In this document: in pieces, positions 1 to 11,282 of the stretch | Position numbering within the stretch: position 1 is the first letter of the stretch | Layout of the letters: every line of letters starts with the position of its first letter | Assembly (NCBI GenBank): GCA_019321725.1 | Contig: CM033122.1 | Location: 15,898,274-15,962,273 of the forward strand | Direction of reading: 5' to 3' | Length of the DNA stretch: 64,000 bases | Source: Paulownia fortunei | Taxonomy: Eukaryota; Streptophyta; Magnoliopsida; Lamiales; Paulowniaceae | Made by a program: the position numbers and the translations under genes | Notes under the pieces: model-generated | Databases searched by the model: none | Seen by the model: only the letters and a program-made list of their open reading frames with translations | Told to the model about the DNA's origin: nothing

Positions 1-1260
1 GTTGGGAAGTGGTACTCCTGTCTTCAAAGGAAAGAAACCCATGGACGAAGGTAGGGGCCATAAGAGCTCTAAGAACAGGGGCAAGAGCTCGAGAGATCGA
101 AACTCTCATAGTAGCAGATCTACCAAACGTGCTCATAATGAAGACGGGTTTAGTTCTTTCAAAGTCAAACAGATACTACTATGGCTAGAGAAAAAGGAGT
201 AGCTGCTAACCCAGATGCGCGAGAAAGAGCAGTCTTCACCTTCCAGATAACCTAAATGTTTGAGTTCCCACAATTGATCTAACACATTCTATTCTTTTCT
301 CCTATTTTTTTTGTAGAATAATGCTATTATCCACCAACTGACTGTGCGAGTTGTTCATTGGTTTCTTATGAGGACAGGATCATAGATGCCACGGAGAAGC
401 TTCGAACTTTCGAGGAGGATAAATCTAAAGTAGATGAGAAGGTTCGAACCGAGCTCGATGAGGAGATCGCCAAGTTGAAGCGAGATTTGGAGGGTGCCCA
501 ACTCAAGAACTAAGAACTGCATGGGGTCATCAGTAAGACCAAGGCCCGAGCTAAAGAGATGGAATCAACCTTTGTTCGTGAGCGCCAAGAGTCCTTTGAC
601 TTGGGTTGTATGGTAGGTTGTCAAGAGTACATAATCTCCAATAAATATCAATCCACCATGCAGAAAGTACGCCTGGAAGGTGCTCGGGCTTTCATGAACT
701 CGAATCAATTCACTCTATTATCGATGTATGACAACAATTTTCCGCCCTTAAAAGAACAAAAGAAGATCATGCATGCATTTACATGGCACAATGAGCTAAC
801 CACTCTACTCTTTCCTCATGGAAAAATCAATCTTAAAAGGTTACTAAAATACTTAATAAACCAAGTTCAGTTCCACACATAAATCAAAGTGAATCTATTA
901 ATTACACAATGACCAGGTATAGCAAAAGAAAAAATCTGATGGATTTTATTTTGTTAATCTCTAATGGCTCAAAAGAGCTCAAAAAACTGCTATGTATGAG
1001 TTCATTGGGTTCACAAAGTGTCAAGCTCAAGCTTCCAAACTAAGGGCCTTCGCAGAAGGGGTTGATCCCGCTCGCCTCGATCCCTTCAAGAATGAAAACC
1101 TCGAAGAGCCTGAATTTGAGAATAAGGAAGAAAAGGTTAAAGCGGATGAGTTCGCCTACCTTATCACTACGCTCGGGGCACTAGTGAGGAGGGAACTTTA
1201 GGTCAGGGTAAGGATGCTGTTATAGAGCTTGAATCTAATAAAGAAGATGATGCAGTGGCT
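1..1260 (+). pseudogene. Antisense additional ORF (aORF) of Tat element E1, C-terminal part
   Basis: Broken plus-strand reading frame on the strand opposite to E1 gag-pol. About 390-700 reads as a charged, coiled-coil-like protein (DEKVRTELDEEIAKLKRDLE, then an FDLGCMVGCQEY motif). It appears to resume at 992-1200 (MYEFIGFTKCQAQASKLRAF) with an acidic tail. A stop interrupts it near 511, and about 700-985 does not look like the same protein, possibly an insertion. An opening basic Ser/Arg-rich stretch (2-202) may belong to the same frame. Such antisense ORFs between pol and the 3' LTR are described in Tat elements such as Grande; their function is unknown. The family assignment is inference from position and composition. 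Confidence 0.55.
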
Positions 1261-1730
1261 AGGGCGAGCTAGGGCAAGAACTGGTGAACTCTTACTTTTT
1301 TATTTTTTAGCTAGGGAATTCTTTTGTACATGACCTTGTATATGCTGGGGTTTAGGGCAGCTGCGATCTGCTAAACTGTTGTTGGATGATTTGGACTTTA
1401 CCATCTTTTTCTTCGTTTGAAGTCTAAGACTGTATATTTTTTACTTTTAAAGTAAATGGCAATCAGTTTGATTTCATACATAGCTTTCTTACTTTTATTG
1501 ACCCCAACACATCATATATTTGGTAATGTGTAGCTTCTTTACATTCTCCAGCTAATCAACTGATAAGTGGTTCACTTTTTAATTTAAATGGTTCATGAAA
1601 TAAATCAACTAACCTCAGATCGTTGTTTTTAAATTACTATAATTTCATTGAGGTTGTTTATGTGCTCTGATCTTCCTCAGCTCGCTCCGATCTCAATGAT
1701 CTTCCTCAGACCACTTCCAGTTCTTTTGCC

Positions 1731-2336
1731 ATGATCTTTTTTAGATTGTTTTGGCTTTTACACTTACAATATCCGTGAGATTGTATTTTCCTAGTGGCTA
1801 TGATCTTTATTAGATTATTTTGGCTTCGTTACTTACAATCTTCGTTGATCATATTATCTTTATGGCCATAATATTTTTCAGATCATTTCGGCTTCCTCGC
1901 TTACAATCTTCGTGAGATTGTACTGTCTTCATAGCCATAATCTTTTTCAGATCGTTTCGGCCTCCTTATAATCTTTGTGAGATCGTATTTTTTTCATGGT
2001 CATAATCTTTTTCAAATCGTTTTGACCTCCTCGCTTACAATCTTTGTGAGATTGTATTTTTTTTTCATGATCACAATCTTTTTCAGATCATTTTGACCTC
2101 CTCCCTTATAATCCTTGTGAGATCGTATTTTCTTCATGGTCATGATCTTTTTTAAATCGTTTTGACCTCCTCGCTTATAATCTTTGTGAAATCGTATCTT
2201 CTTCATGGCCATGATCTTTTTCAGATCATTTTGACCTCTTTGCTTGTAATCTTTATGAGATCGTATTTTTTTCATGGTCATAATTTTTTTTCAAATCATT
2301 TTAACCTCCTCGCTTACAATCTTTGTTAGATCATAT
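1731..2336. repeat. 69-bp tandem repeat array (about 9 units) inside Tat element E1
   Basis: Nine units start near 1731, 1800, 1868, 1937, 2002, 2073, 2142, 2211 and 2280. Most are 68-71 bp and one is 65 bp. Each opens with ATGATCTTTTTCAGATC-like sequence, passes through GACCTCCTCGCTTACAATC and ends TCTTCATGGCC. A more decayed unit may precede it from 1669. Because 69 is divisible by three, the minus strand reads as a 23-residue repeat over 2012-2281; I take that as a by-product and not a protein. The array sits between the integrase end and the antisense ORF, where Tat elements are known to build tandem repeats. Confidence 0.93.
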
Positions 2337-2536
2337 TGAACCAGAAGATATTTTCAGGCATCTTGCCTTTTCATGATGTTGCTTATATCATTTACTTGGT
2401 CTTGCAGACTAATAAGACAAGAGTATATGGAAATAAACAATTCTTTCATTCCATATAAAATCAGTATGTACACAAAATATGGTCAATATGAAATAGAGCC
2501 ATGTACAACATTGTCAAGCATGCATATAAAACCTCC

Positions 2537-3742
2537 TTAGGTTATGAATATTCTAAGGTCGTGGGAGCTTCTTTCCTTTATATCCTGCAACTTGTAGGTT
2601 CTCCTATTCAAGATTTTTATCACTTTAAAAGGACCTTCCCAGTTCGGGTCTAACTTCCCTAAATGCTTCGAAACTTCTACTTTTTTCAATACTAGGTCAT
2701 TGAGCTGGAAATGTCTATCGTGCACTCTATTATCGTATGCATCCTGTATCTAGCTTTTAGCTGCTTAGATCTGGACAAAAGCTTGATCCCTCTTGCCATC
2801 TATGAGTTCCAAATTAAGCTTTTGTGCCAAGCAATTTACTTTTGGATTATACTACGAGATTCTATGTGAGGTCTCCCCAATCTCCACTGGGATCACTGCT
2901 TCTGAACTATATACTAAGTCGAAAGGAGTTTCTCCTATTGCAATTCATAAGGTCATGCAATATGCCCATAAGACCCCTGCTAATTCTTCTACCTAATAGG
3001 ATTCCACCCATTCTAAGCACATTTTCAGATACTGTTGTATAATCCTATTCACGACTTATGTCTACCCATTTATTTTCGAATTTCCCAAGGCTGTGAAGTT
3101 CTATTGAATTTTTATTTCTTCGAACCATACTCGGATCTTCTTGCCTTTAAATTGAGTCTCATTATCAGATATTAGAACTCTTGGAGCCTCGAATCGGCAC
3201 ATAATATTTTTTCATAAAAAACTCATGACCTCATTTTTTGTTATTTTAGCTACTGCCTCTGTCTTTATCCACTTTGAGAAATATCCCACTTGCACGATGA
3301 TGAATTTTTTCTGAGCTATAGATAGAGGGAAGTGCCCCAGGGTGTCCATCCCCCATTGGTCAAAAGGGCATGAGATCAATATAGTTTCTATTGGGGTTGC
3401 AAGTTGGTGAGTTAAGTTTGCATGGAATTGACAATTCTCGCACCTCTTGGCAAACTCTAGAGTATCCTTGGCTAGAGTTGGCCAAAAATATCCTTGGCGT
3501 AAAATTTTTTAGGCTAATGATTGACCTCCTGAATGATTTCCACAACTCCCTTCATGGATTTCTCTCATCACATAGAGTGCTCTATTGGGACTATAGCATT
3601 TTAGTAGTGGTCCTCCAAATGTTCTCTTATACACTTCGTCATCTATCATTTGGAATCGGGACGCCCTTGCCGACATGCGCCTGGCTTCAACAGGAACTAC
3701 TGGCAGAGCTTCTAACCTCAAGTACTCCTTCAATCCATCCAT
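2537..3742 (-). pseudogene. E1 integrase (broken)
   Basis: Minus-strand integrase split over several frames. From the N-terminus: a zinc-binding segment (3509-3742, ending MREIHEGSCGNHSGG), a catalytic core (about 2800-3400) with DQWGMDTLG around the first Asp and ISDNETQF around the second, and a C-terminal segment (2537-2725) with the gypsy-type FQLNDLVLKKV and LGKLDPNWEGPFKVI motifs. It would join cDNA to host DNA. Stops and frameshifts throughout rule out function. It continues directly from the second RNase H at 3743, as expected for one polyprotein. Confidence 0.85.
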
Positions 3743-4386
3743 CTAATTTACTGGGGTCGATACTTGAAGGATTAGACTATCCTTAGGATACAGTTCTACT
3801 AGGCTTCTTTCAGCTCCAATCCTTAATTGCTTAGCTACTAAAATGATCACCTTTCTCGAATTAATGCCTGATATTGCACTTGAAAACCTTGCCAGAGCAT
3901 CTGCTCTCTTGTTCTCCATGCGCGGGATCTGTTGCAGTTGGAAATATTCAAAGTGCCCTATTAAATATTTTTTTACCTTTCCCAAATACTCCATTATACA
4001 TTTATCCTTCGCTTCATAGGATCCTTCTACTTGTATAACAACTAATTGAGAATTAGTGTAAGCAACGAGGCATCTTACACTGCATTTTTGAGTCATTTTC
4101 AGTCTTGCAATTAGGGCTTCATATTCTACCTCATTATTGATGATCTCGAACTCCAACTTCAAAGCTACCTCAACCTCGAAAGAGTCGGGGCCTTGAACAA
4201 AATCCCCGCACCACCTCCTTTCGAGGTGGCTGACCCATCAACATGAAGTAACCATGTCTCTTCTTCTTGAGGAACTGGTTCTATCACTGTGGCCTCGCTA
4301 ATGAAGTCTATCAGGACCTGAGCCTTTACTACGATTCTGCTCTGAGATTTGATATCAAACTCCCCAAGCTCAACTGACCATTTCAC
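3743..4386 (-). pseudogene. E1 second (archaeal-type) RNase H domain
   Basis: Two adjacent open stretches (4165-4386 and 3743-4162) make an RNase H fold: WLLHVDGSATSKGGGAGILF, then NNEVEYEALIARLK, then TNSQLVVIQVEGSYEAKD, then RMENKRADALARF. The D..E..D..D acidic set is still visible. A domain of this type lying between the retroviral-type RNase H and the integrase is the additional RNase H known from the Tat clade, so this is the strongest lineage marker in the window. A break near 4163 separates the two halves. Confidence 0.8.
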
Positions 4387-5590
4387 TAATCTACCTGAGA
4401 CCTCAGATTATCCCAAGATCTGTTTAAAGGTCGATTGGTCAATACTATGATCTCATGTGACTGAAAGTATGGCCTCAATTTTCTTGTTGCAACTACCAGA
4501 GCCAAAGCTAGTTTCTCTGCCTATAGATACCTCTCATCATCTCCTTGCATCAGTTTGCTAACATAATAAACTGTTCTGTGGACTCTCTTCTCCTACTATA
4601 CTAGTACTGAACTGACAACCTGAGCAAATACTTCCAAATATAATAAAAATGGTTCACTTTTTTTCTGGTTTTGATAATAAAGGTAGAGACGCTAAGTACT
4701 GTTTATGGTCTTAGAAGGCTTGCTCACATTCATCTATCCATTGAAAGTTTTTCATATTTCTCAAAATTGCAAAAAATGGAACGTTTCTATCTGCTGAACA
4801 GGATATGAATCTGTTCAAAGATGCTACCTTCCCTATGAGCTATTGGACCTCTTTAATTGACTTGGGGGAGTTTATTTCGATGATGGCATTGATCTTTTCT
4901 GGGTTCGCCTCAATACCTCTTTCATTAACCATGAACCCTGAGAACTTGCCCCCTCGAACTTCGAATGTGCACTTGGCTGGATTTAATCATAATTGAAAAG
5001 ACATGTTCAAGATGTTCAAAATGATCTTTCTCCCTTATATTTTTTACCAACATATCATCAATATATACTTCCATGATCTTATCGATCTGATCTTTGAACA
5101 TGAGGTTCACCAATCTCTGGTAAATTGCATTGACGTTCTTTAACCCAAATGGCATCACCTTATAACAGTAGACCTCCTTTTCAGTTACAAAAGCTATTTT
5201 AGCTCGATCCTCTTCTGGCATGAAAATTTGGTGATGGACTTGGTAGATATCTATCATGTTTAGAAATGCTTATCCCTCTATAGAGTCCACTAAGAGGTCG
5301 ATCCGACGTAGTAGATAAGGGTCCTTAGGACATGCTTTATTCAAGTCGGTGAAATTAATGCACATTCTCTACTTTCTAGCTGTCTTTAGCACAACCACCA
5401 TATTTGATAGCCAATTTTTGAAGTAGATTTCCACTACATACCCCGTATCAAAGAGCTTATTCACATTTTCCTTGATGATTCAATTCTTTTTTTCTCCAAA
5501 GCTTCGCTTGTTTTGTTTTACCGGCTTGATGGAGGAATCCACATTCAACCAGAGCATTATGACACTTAGGTCTATCCCTTAGAAATTTGA
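4387..5590 (-). pseudogene. E1 reverse transcriptase and first RNase H (broken)
   Basis: The best-kept part is 4925-5257, which reads AFVTEKEVYCYKVMPFGLKN, then YQRLVNLMF, and the polymerase box YIDDMLVK with both catalytic Asp residues. The N-terminal RT segment lies at about 5260-5590 in shifted frames. The region 4390-4900 has remnants of the RT thumb and the native RNase H, including an FQSHEIIVLTNRPL-like stretch, also frameshifted. It would copy element RNA to cDNA but is clearly dead here. Confidence 0.85.
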
Positions 5591-6330
5591 GGGTTTCCAT
5601 GCGAATATATCCATATTCTCCTTCAAGAACTGAATGACCATGAGCTTGAATCTCGGGTTCATACGGGATCCGATTCGTGTAAACTTTTCTGGGTTGCCTG
5701 GTTCCAATTTTATCACTTTGTACTGCTCGAAAGGTTCAATTATGAACTTTTCTAATCTCGACTTCTTATTTGGGGCCTCTCTCGAGGTCATTCTGAACTC
5801 AATCTGGGGGGCTTGCCTTATTTACTTTTTCACCATCTTAGGTTCTCTTTTTTTCAAAGAAAGATTATAGCACTCCCATGTACTTTTTTGATCACATCCA
5901 ACTTTACCTACACCAGCTCTTGTTGGGAATTTCATCTTGAGATGGTAGGTCGATACTATTGCCTGAAATTGATTCAGTCCTGACCTTCCTGAGTTCACAT
6001 TGTAAGCAAATAGTGCATCGACCACCAAGTACTTCACCATCATTGTCTTTCTATAGGGCTTTTCCCCTAATAAAGTTGACAAGTCAATTGTGCCCAATGG
6101 GACGACCTTACTCCCCCCAAAACCCATGAGTGGAGTATTGACTGGGCAGATTATTATGACATCTAATTCCATCTTTCTCAATACATGTAAAAAATTATAT
6201 CTACTGAGCTTCCATTCTCAATCAATACCTTCTGCACTGCAAAATTGACTATGTCCATTATGATTACCATAGGATCATTTTGACCTGCTTCTATCCCTGC
6301 CAGGTTACGATCATTAAAGACGATGGAGGT
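5579..6330 (-). pseudogene. E1 aspartic protease and linker to RT (broken)
   Basis: The protease active-site region reads VLIENGSSVDIIF around 6200-6230, where Tat elements usually have DNGSS or DTGSS, so the catalytic Asp appears changed to Glu. The open stretch 5822-6181 follows with PLMGFGGSKVVPLGTIDL and the conserved-type MMVKYLVVDALFAYN (elsewhere FLVVDAPSAYN). The 5579-5791 stretch (IGSRMNPRFKLMVIQFLKEN, then MDIFAWKPSNF) is the usual linker just before RT. Polyprotein processing would be its role. Confidence 0.8.
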
Positions 6331-6439
6331 TGAACTCTGTATGTTCATCACTTCATGACCTCTCTTTTCATACTAGTTGTTAAGGACCTGAAATACTTCT
6401 TTCGAACATTGTGTGAACCTCCTCCGCTAGGTCCACCTG

Positions 6440-7990
6440 CTATCATTTAGATAACTCCTCTCCTAGGTAGGTTATCCCCAAGAGGATCATGTCTGGCATG
6501 GGAGCGCTCTCGTGGGTTTTTTCTTTTGTCCTCCTCGACCCTACGACCTCTTGACTTGCTTTGGGATCATCAGGTTGGAGAGGACCTATGGAGTTGGCCC
6601 CTCTCTCTATCCTGCAGCTCATTCTGCATAACAAAATTCTGCAAATATTCTTGTTGAATTAGTCTTTCAATCTCATCTTTCAATTGAATTCAATCTTCCA
6701 TATCATGGCCACGATCTATGTGAAAGCAATAATATTTTCTGGTATCCCTCATTCCCAGAGTTGTTCTCATCTTTTTTAGCCACTGTAACATATTGGAGTT
6801 CTCTATCGACATCAATGCATGCGCTCTAGCCATGTTTAATGGAGAATAGTGATTAACTCTTGTCAACTAAAGACGATCCTGATCTCAGCCCCAATCTCAA
6901 TTTTTTTCAAATCTAAATCAAGATCCCTCTCTAGGATCCCTCATCTATTTTACTCCTAGATTCACCTAAGCACACTCTTGATCCATCAAGACATTCATCT
7001 TCTTTTCATGTATGTAACGCTAGGTGATTTCCATCAAGTGTTCCTTATCAGGTGGTAGGTCTCAAGCTAGGGCCAAAGTGAGAGGTCTTTTCCTCAACCT
7101 ATAGATTAAGATATTGATCATCATGTTAATCCTTATATCTTACACCTCCAAGGCCTCATTATTAAATCTATTAATAAAGTCCCAGAGGGGCTCATCTTCT
7201 TTCTGTTTGATGGTAAAAAGATATGTAGCAGACCTCCTGACTCGATTTTGGCTTGCGAACTAATATAGAAATTTTCATATCAGTTATTTGTATAATAGCA
7301 TGGTCCCCATATATAATCCCATGAACCATTCTTAAGTTCATCCTATCAAAGTAGTGAAAAAAAATCCTTACACTCATAGCATCAAATTGGCCATGCAACT
7401 GCATAATATGGTTAAAGGCGGTCAAGTGTTCTTGTGGATCTCTATTTCCATCATACTTCGGAGATTTAGCAACTTAAAATTGGGTGTGACAACTTCTGCT
7501 AAGATATTCAAAGAGAAAAGGGATCCTCATTTTTGCATAGTGGATGTTACTACCCCCTCATTTTCAAATCTTCTGGTTTGCGCGTGGCTTGCTCAATCTG
7601 CTCGCTGAGCTCATTTATGTCCACTCTTGATTGTACTTTATCTCTGTGAGCTCTATTTTTTAGCTCTTCTAGAATTCTCTCATGAGGCCTCATTCCTAGC
7701 CTCATAGTTTGGCTCGCTACTTCCTTGGCTTCTTCTTCATCTAGTCGAATCCTTTGAACATTTTTATCCACCTCAGCCTTTTCTTTCTAGGGAGTTTCTT
7801 GGGGAGGAGAAGTCATTGAGTCTTTGTCTTTCCTCTCCTTCTCATCCCATATTCGCTTACTGATATCTGTTGCCAATTTTTTAAAATCATTAGCTCTCAT
7901 GTGGATCATTGGTACTTCTCATTCGGGTTGATTGGCACAAAATTGAAGGGAATGAGAGGGTGATGGCGTATGTTGTGGTGGCTCTATTGT
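6440..7990 (-). pseudogene. E1 gag (broken)
   Basis: Capsid-type gag fragments. 7550-7771 is charged and helical (RPHERILEELKNRAHRDKVQ), 7192-7425 starts with a MTAFNHIMQLHGQFDAMSVR capsid segment, and about 6640-6740 carries the nucleocapsid remnant YYCFHIDRGHDMEDWIQLKD. In related elements the last motif is C-x2-H-type with a second Cys; here that Cys reads as Trp. A stop-free tail (6443-6634) leads towards protease. Gag would package element RNA. Confidence 0.75.
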
Positions 7991-8028
7991 CTTCTTAGGT
8001 GTATCTGTCATACCTAATTCCGCCTCAA

Positions 8029-8048
8029 GTTTTCCACAGACGGCGCCA
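8029..8048 (-). other. E1 primer-binding site
   Basis: Read on the minus strand, TGGCGCCGTCTGTGGAAAAC begins two bases after the LTR end. TGGCGCC complements the 3' end of several plant tRNAs and is the usual gypsy primer site. It is the least decayed of the three Tat primer sites in this window. Confidence 0.8.
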
Positions 8049-8050
8049 AT

Positions 8051-8450
8051 TGATTTAGATGTAAAATCAATGTACCTGAGTTCGAGTCGATATGATCTGA
8101 GCTCGGGTACTTAAGTTTAGAATGACTTAAAAGGGTAACGCACGTTAAGCTCACTGGGGTGGCCCGCAACTAAAATCTTCTGATACTTAAGTTAGTCAGG
8201 TTTTGAAGTCGAGAGGAATTGGTGTGAAAAGTGAGTAAATGATGTAAAAATTACCTTATGAAAATTGTACATTGGGTATTTATACTAATCAATTCTAGTA
8301 GGCCGTACAAGCTAGGATTCAAATGTCATGATCCGATCGACTGACATGTCCCATTGATCAGCTCCATCGACGATGGAGAGCTCGATCTGACCCAAACTCT
8401 CGAACGGATCGAATCAAGTACTAGGTAAAAGTGTGCAAATCTTCAAACAT
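8051..8450 (-). repeat. E1 5' LTR (outer limit uncertain)
   Basis: The plus-strand TG at 8051 is the inner LTR end, directly beside the primer site. Sequence across 8165-8310 (ATCTTCTGATACTTAAGTTA, then ACCTTATGAAAATTG and a TATTTATACTA stretch) matches the E2 LTR at about 35,360-35,470. The outer end cannot be fixed because the other LTR is off the window; sequence up to about 8530 could still belong. Confidence 0.65.
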
Positions 8451-10740
8451 TTTTGATATTTTAGCAAAATTTTGGAGGTATAACTGTAATTTCATTATAT
8501 GGTATATCACATATCTATAATCCTATAGCATACAAGATATAATATGTTTTTTATTTGATTATTGGGAAATCAAGTATATATAAACTAACAATAAAAAGGG
8601 CTTTAGCTAAAATGTTTAGAGCTAGCTGGATTGGCTGTAGTCAAGTTATGGTTAGTCTCAAAATTTGTACCTGGTAAACAAAATTAATTAACTAAAGTAC
8701 ATGTTAAAAGAAACACAGTGAAACCATACTAGTATGGATGCATATGTAGTGCCACAGTTGGCCAAATTTTCTATAAAATATTTTACAAAATAAATTAGGA
8801 TGAGTAATGCACCATTCTCGACCAACAATCCTTGAGGAAAAGTAGTATGCATTAACGGTGGGATTATGGTCAGCTGGGGTTGTGATTACATCAATACAAT
8901 CCCACTATTTACTTTATATATTTTTTTTTATGCTAAAAAATAGCTCAAAATAGCTCTATTGTTATGGTTAACTAGTCATTTTACTGTATTTCTAAAATAC
9001 AATAACAAATAATTCAAATATTTTTTATAAAAAAAATTATTTAATTACCTTAAACTTAGCCTTTGTTCATCCTCAAGCAAAATTGAAATCAAACAAATTT
9101 ATAAGCTCATAATTTGATCATAAATAATTCTATCACTCTCTAAAAACATGTCTCAACAATTGCATATTGCATATAAATTTAAAAATCTATCACAAAACTA
9201 ATCAAATAACAAATCAATCTTGTTATTAAATCCAAAAATGTAAGTGTGCATTATCAATTTCAAGTTTCGTGCATGCCATTCACTTAGGATTACACAAACT
9301 GGTGATTCTTTTGATCTATCTTAGAAGTGTTAGGCATTTCATAGGTTTATTTTTCATAATCCTTCTCTGTTAATGTAAACAACTCACAATCTTAGATCAA
9401 TAGAACTTCATTAAGATTGTAAGGTTTAGGTAATACCAAGAAAAGGCAAAGATAAACACAGAGTAAGAGAGTATAACATGTTGTAAAGTAAGAAAAATTA
9501 TTTATATAAAGAAGAAGAAGAGAAAAAGAAATATTATGAATTTTTTTTTAAATTGGTTTTAAATTTAATATTTTGAAAATTAAGATATTGGATATTGTGT
9601 AAACTATTTTATATTTTAATTATTTTGAAATTAACATATTTTCTAATTCTTAAATATGAAACTCTACTAACATATTTATTTCTTTATTTTCTATAATTTG
9701 TTTAATTTTTTTTATTTTTTTGAAAATTATGAAATTATTTAAAAATAATAAAAAATATTTTCTATTTTTCTTATTGTTGAATTTATATATATATATATAT
9801 ATATTCTATTTTAAAATATAAAGTTTTATTAATATCTTTTTCTTTATTTTTTGTAAATTTTCTAAATTATTTTATATTTTGAAAATTAAAAATTTTTAAT
9901 AACATCTCTTTAGTTTTTCCTCCATTTTTTGTCCACTTGGCAAGGAAAATTCTACCTATTTTCTTTATTTTTTCCCCTCTTTGTCCACATGATGTAATTT
10001 TCTCTCCAAATCCTAGAAATTCCCAAATTGGAGTTCATGTCATCAATTTCTCCAGGTCTTTTGTGCCATGTCAAATATCATGAGCCAAAATTAATTCTTT
10101 CAATGAAAAAAGGATTAAATATATCAATTTTTAAAAAGTTAGCGTATGTAAAATTAAAATAAGACAAATTAAAGGACCAAATGTCTACCTACACCAACTT
10201 ACTAGATGAATTTTATAATTTTTTCGAATACATAAAATGGCTCAACTAGGACACACGTTTATATCAAAAATTCAAAAATTTAATTATATAATAGTTAATA
10301 TAAAATCTTGTAATAGTCCGACAAATGAAATATACGTAGTGTTGTAATATAAGAAGACATAAAAATTATGATATATATATATATGTATATATATATATGA
10401 TGCGTAATAAACATATAGGATAAATTACATCATTAAAATGTAACTTAACAGAAAATAAAAATCGAATTACTTAAATCAGTGATTAATCAATACATAAATG
10501 ATTTATTAACCAAAAAATCTATTTATATAGATTTTTTGTATTTCAATCGAAATCATTTGTATTTAATTACTGTCGTGCACAAAAAATATATATATCAAAA
10601 ATATCAAACAAGTGTCTTTGTTATTTTTATTAATGTTTTGGACATGTTTTTTAAGTATCCGCGAGTGACACAATTGTTTAAGTATCGAATAATAATACAG
10701 AATTTTAAAAGTGTTCGTGCATTATAGCTGAGGAGATTGA
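8451..10740. other. AT-rich intergenic DNA
   Basis: No gene seen. It holds a short (AT)n run near 9787-9804, another near 10,375-10,398, and long A/T-rich low-complexity sequence around 9540-9900. The short ORF at 10,479-10,727 is A/T-driven and lacks recognisable protein features. Confidence 0.6.
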
Positions 10741-11071
10741 ACTCCAAAGAAAAAACACTAGAGAGAAATAAAGAAAGAAGAATGAGGAGGAGGGGGAGGA
10801 GATGGTGGGGGATTGGGGCTTGGTGGAAGAGTCATTTTTTGTTGATAATATAAGGTGTAGGGTCATGGTGTCTGTTGCTTCACCTTTATGACTTTGTTTG
10901 TCCTTTATTACACACCCTACCTCTTTCCATCCCCCAGCCTTTATTTATCATCCTCCTATCCCACTCTTTCTTCTCACTCAAAGCAAAAAAAAACACATCG
11001 TATATATCATATCTTCAATTCTTTCTCCTTCCCTCAAACACAACCCCACTCTGAAACCCTAGTTTTCAGCC

Positions 11072-11104
11072 ATGGAAGAAGAAGCTGGGAAGCTTACTTT
11101 TTGA
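11072..11104 (+). CDS. Candidate upstream micro-ORF in pri-miR166 (10 codons)
   Basis: ATG at 11,072 in a good context (AGCCATGG) opens MEEEAGKLTF and stops at TGA 11,104, three bases before the star strand. It overlaps the lower stem, so translation and processing would compete. Some plant pri-miRNAs encode regulatory micropeptides (miPEPs). Whether this one is translated is pure inference; a short ORF this size can occur by chance. Confidence 0.25.
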   Translation: MEEEAGKLTF

Positions 11105-11106
11105 GG

Positions 11107-11127
11107 GGAATGTTGTCTGGCTCGAGG
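11107..11127 (+). ncRNA. miR166 star strand (5' arm)
   Basis: 21-nt passenger strand, fitting the mature strand with the usual few mismatches and a 2-nt 3' overhang geometry. Confidence 0.9.
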
Positions 11128-11261
11128 CCCTTAACTAGATCTATATTTCTATGCATGTCTAAAGATTGTATCAATTGGTCAATTGATCAAATCTTGATCA
11201 TTGAAATATATATATATTTATATATATATGTATGTATATCACAGATCATGTGTTAGCGACG

Positions 11262-11282
11262 TCGGACCAGGCTTCATTCCCC
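11262..11282 (+). ncRNA. miR166: mature miR166 (3' arm)
   Basis: 21-nt guide strand with the canonical 5' U and the sequence shared by nearly all land-plant miR166 copies. Targets are HD-ZIP III mRNAs at the START-domain site. Confidence 0.95.

Larger units (their letters stand above)
1..8450 (-). mobile_element. Tat-type Ty3/gypsy LTR retrotransposon E1, degenerate, 3' LTR outside window
   Basis: Read on the minus strand, the order is LTR (8051 rightward), primer-binding site, gag, protease, RT, RNase H, a second RNase H, integrase, a tandem-repeat array, and then a reading frame on the opposite (plus) strand. Protease before RT and integrase last is the Ty3/gypsy order. The second RNase H, the antisense extra ORF and the 3' tandem repeats are features known for the Tat lineage. 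Every domain is broken by stops or frameshifts, so the copy is dead. The 3' LTR should lie left of base 1. Stretches 1261-1668 and 2337-2536 show no coding sequence and are read as element UTR. The upper LTR limit (about 8450) is an estimate. Confidence 0.85.

Noticed and set aside
2012..2281. 89-codon minus ORF with a 23-residue repeat (MKKIRSHKDYK... unit)
   Set aside because: It follows from the 69-bp tandem unit being divisible by three, and the frame does not continue through the whole array.
3391..3786. 131-codon plus ORF inside E1
   Set aside because: Antisense shadow of the E1 integrase zinc-finger and core region.
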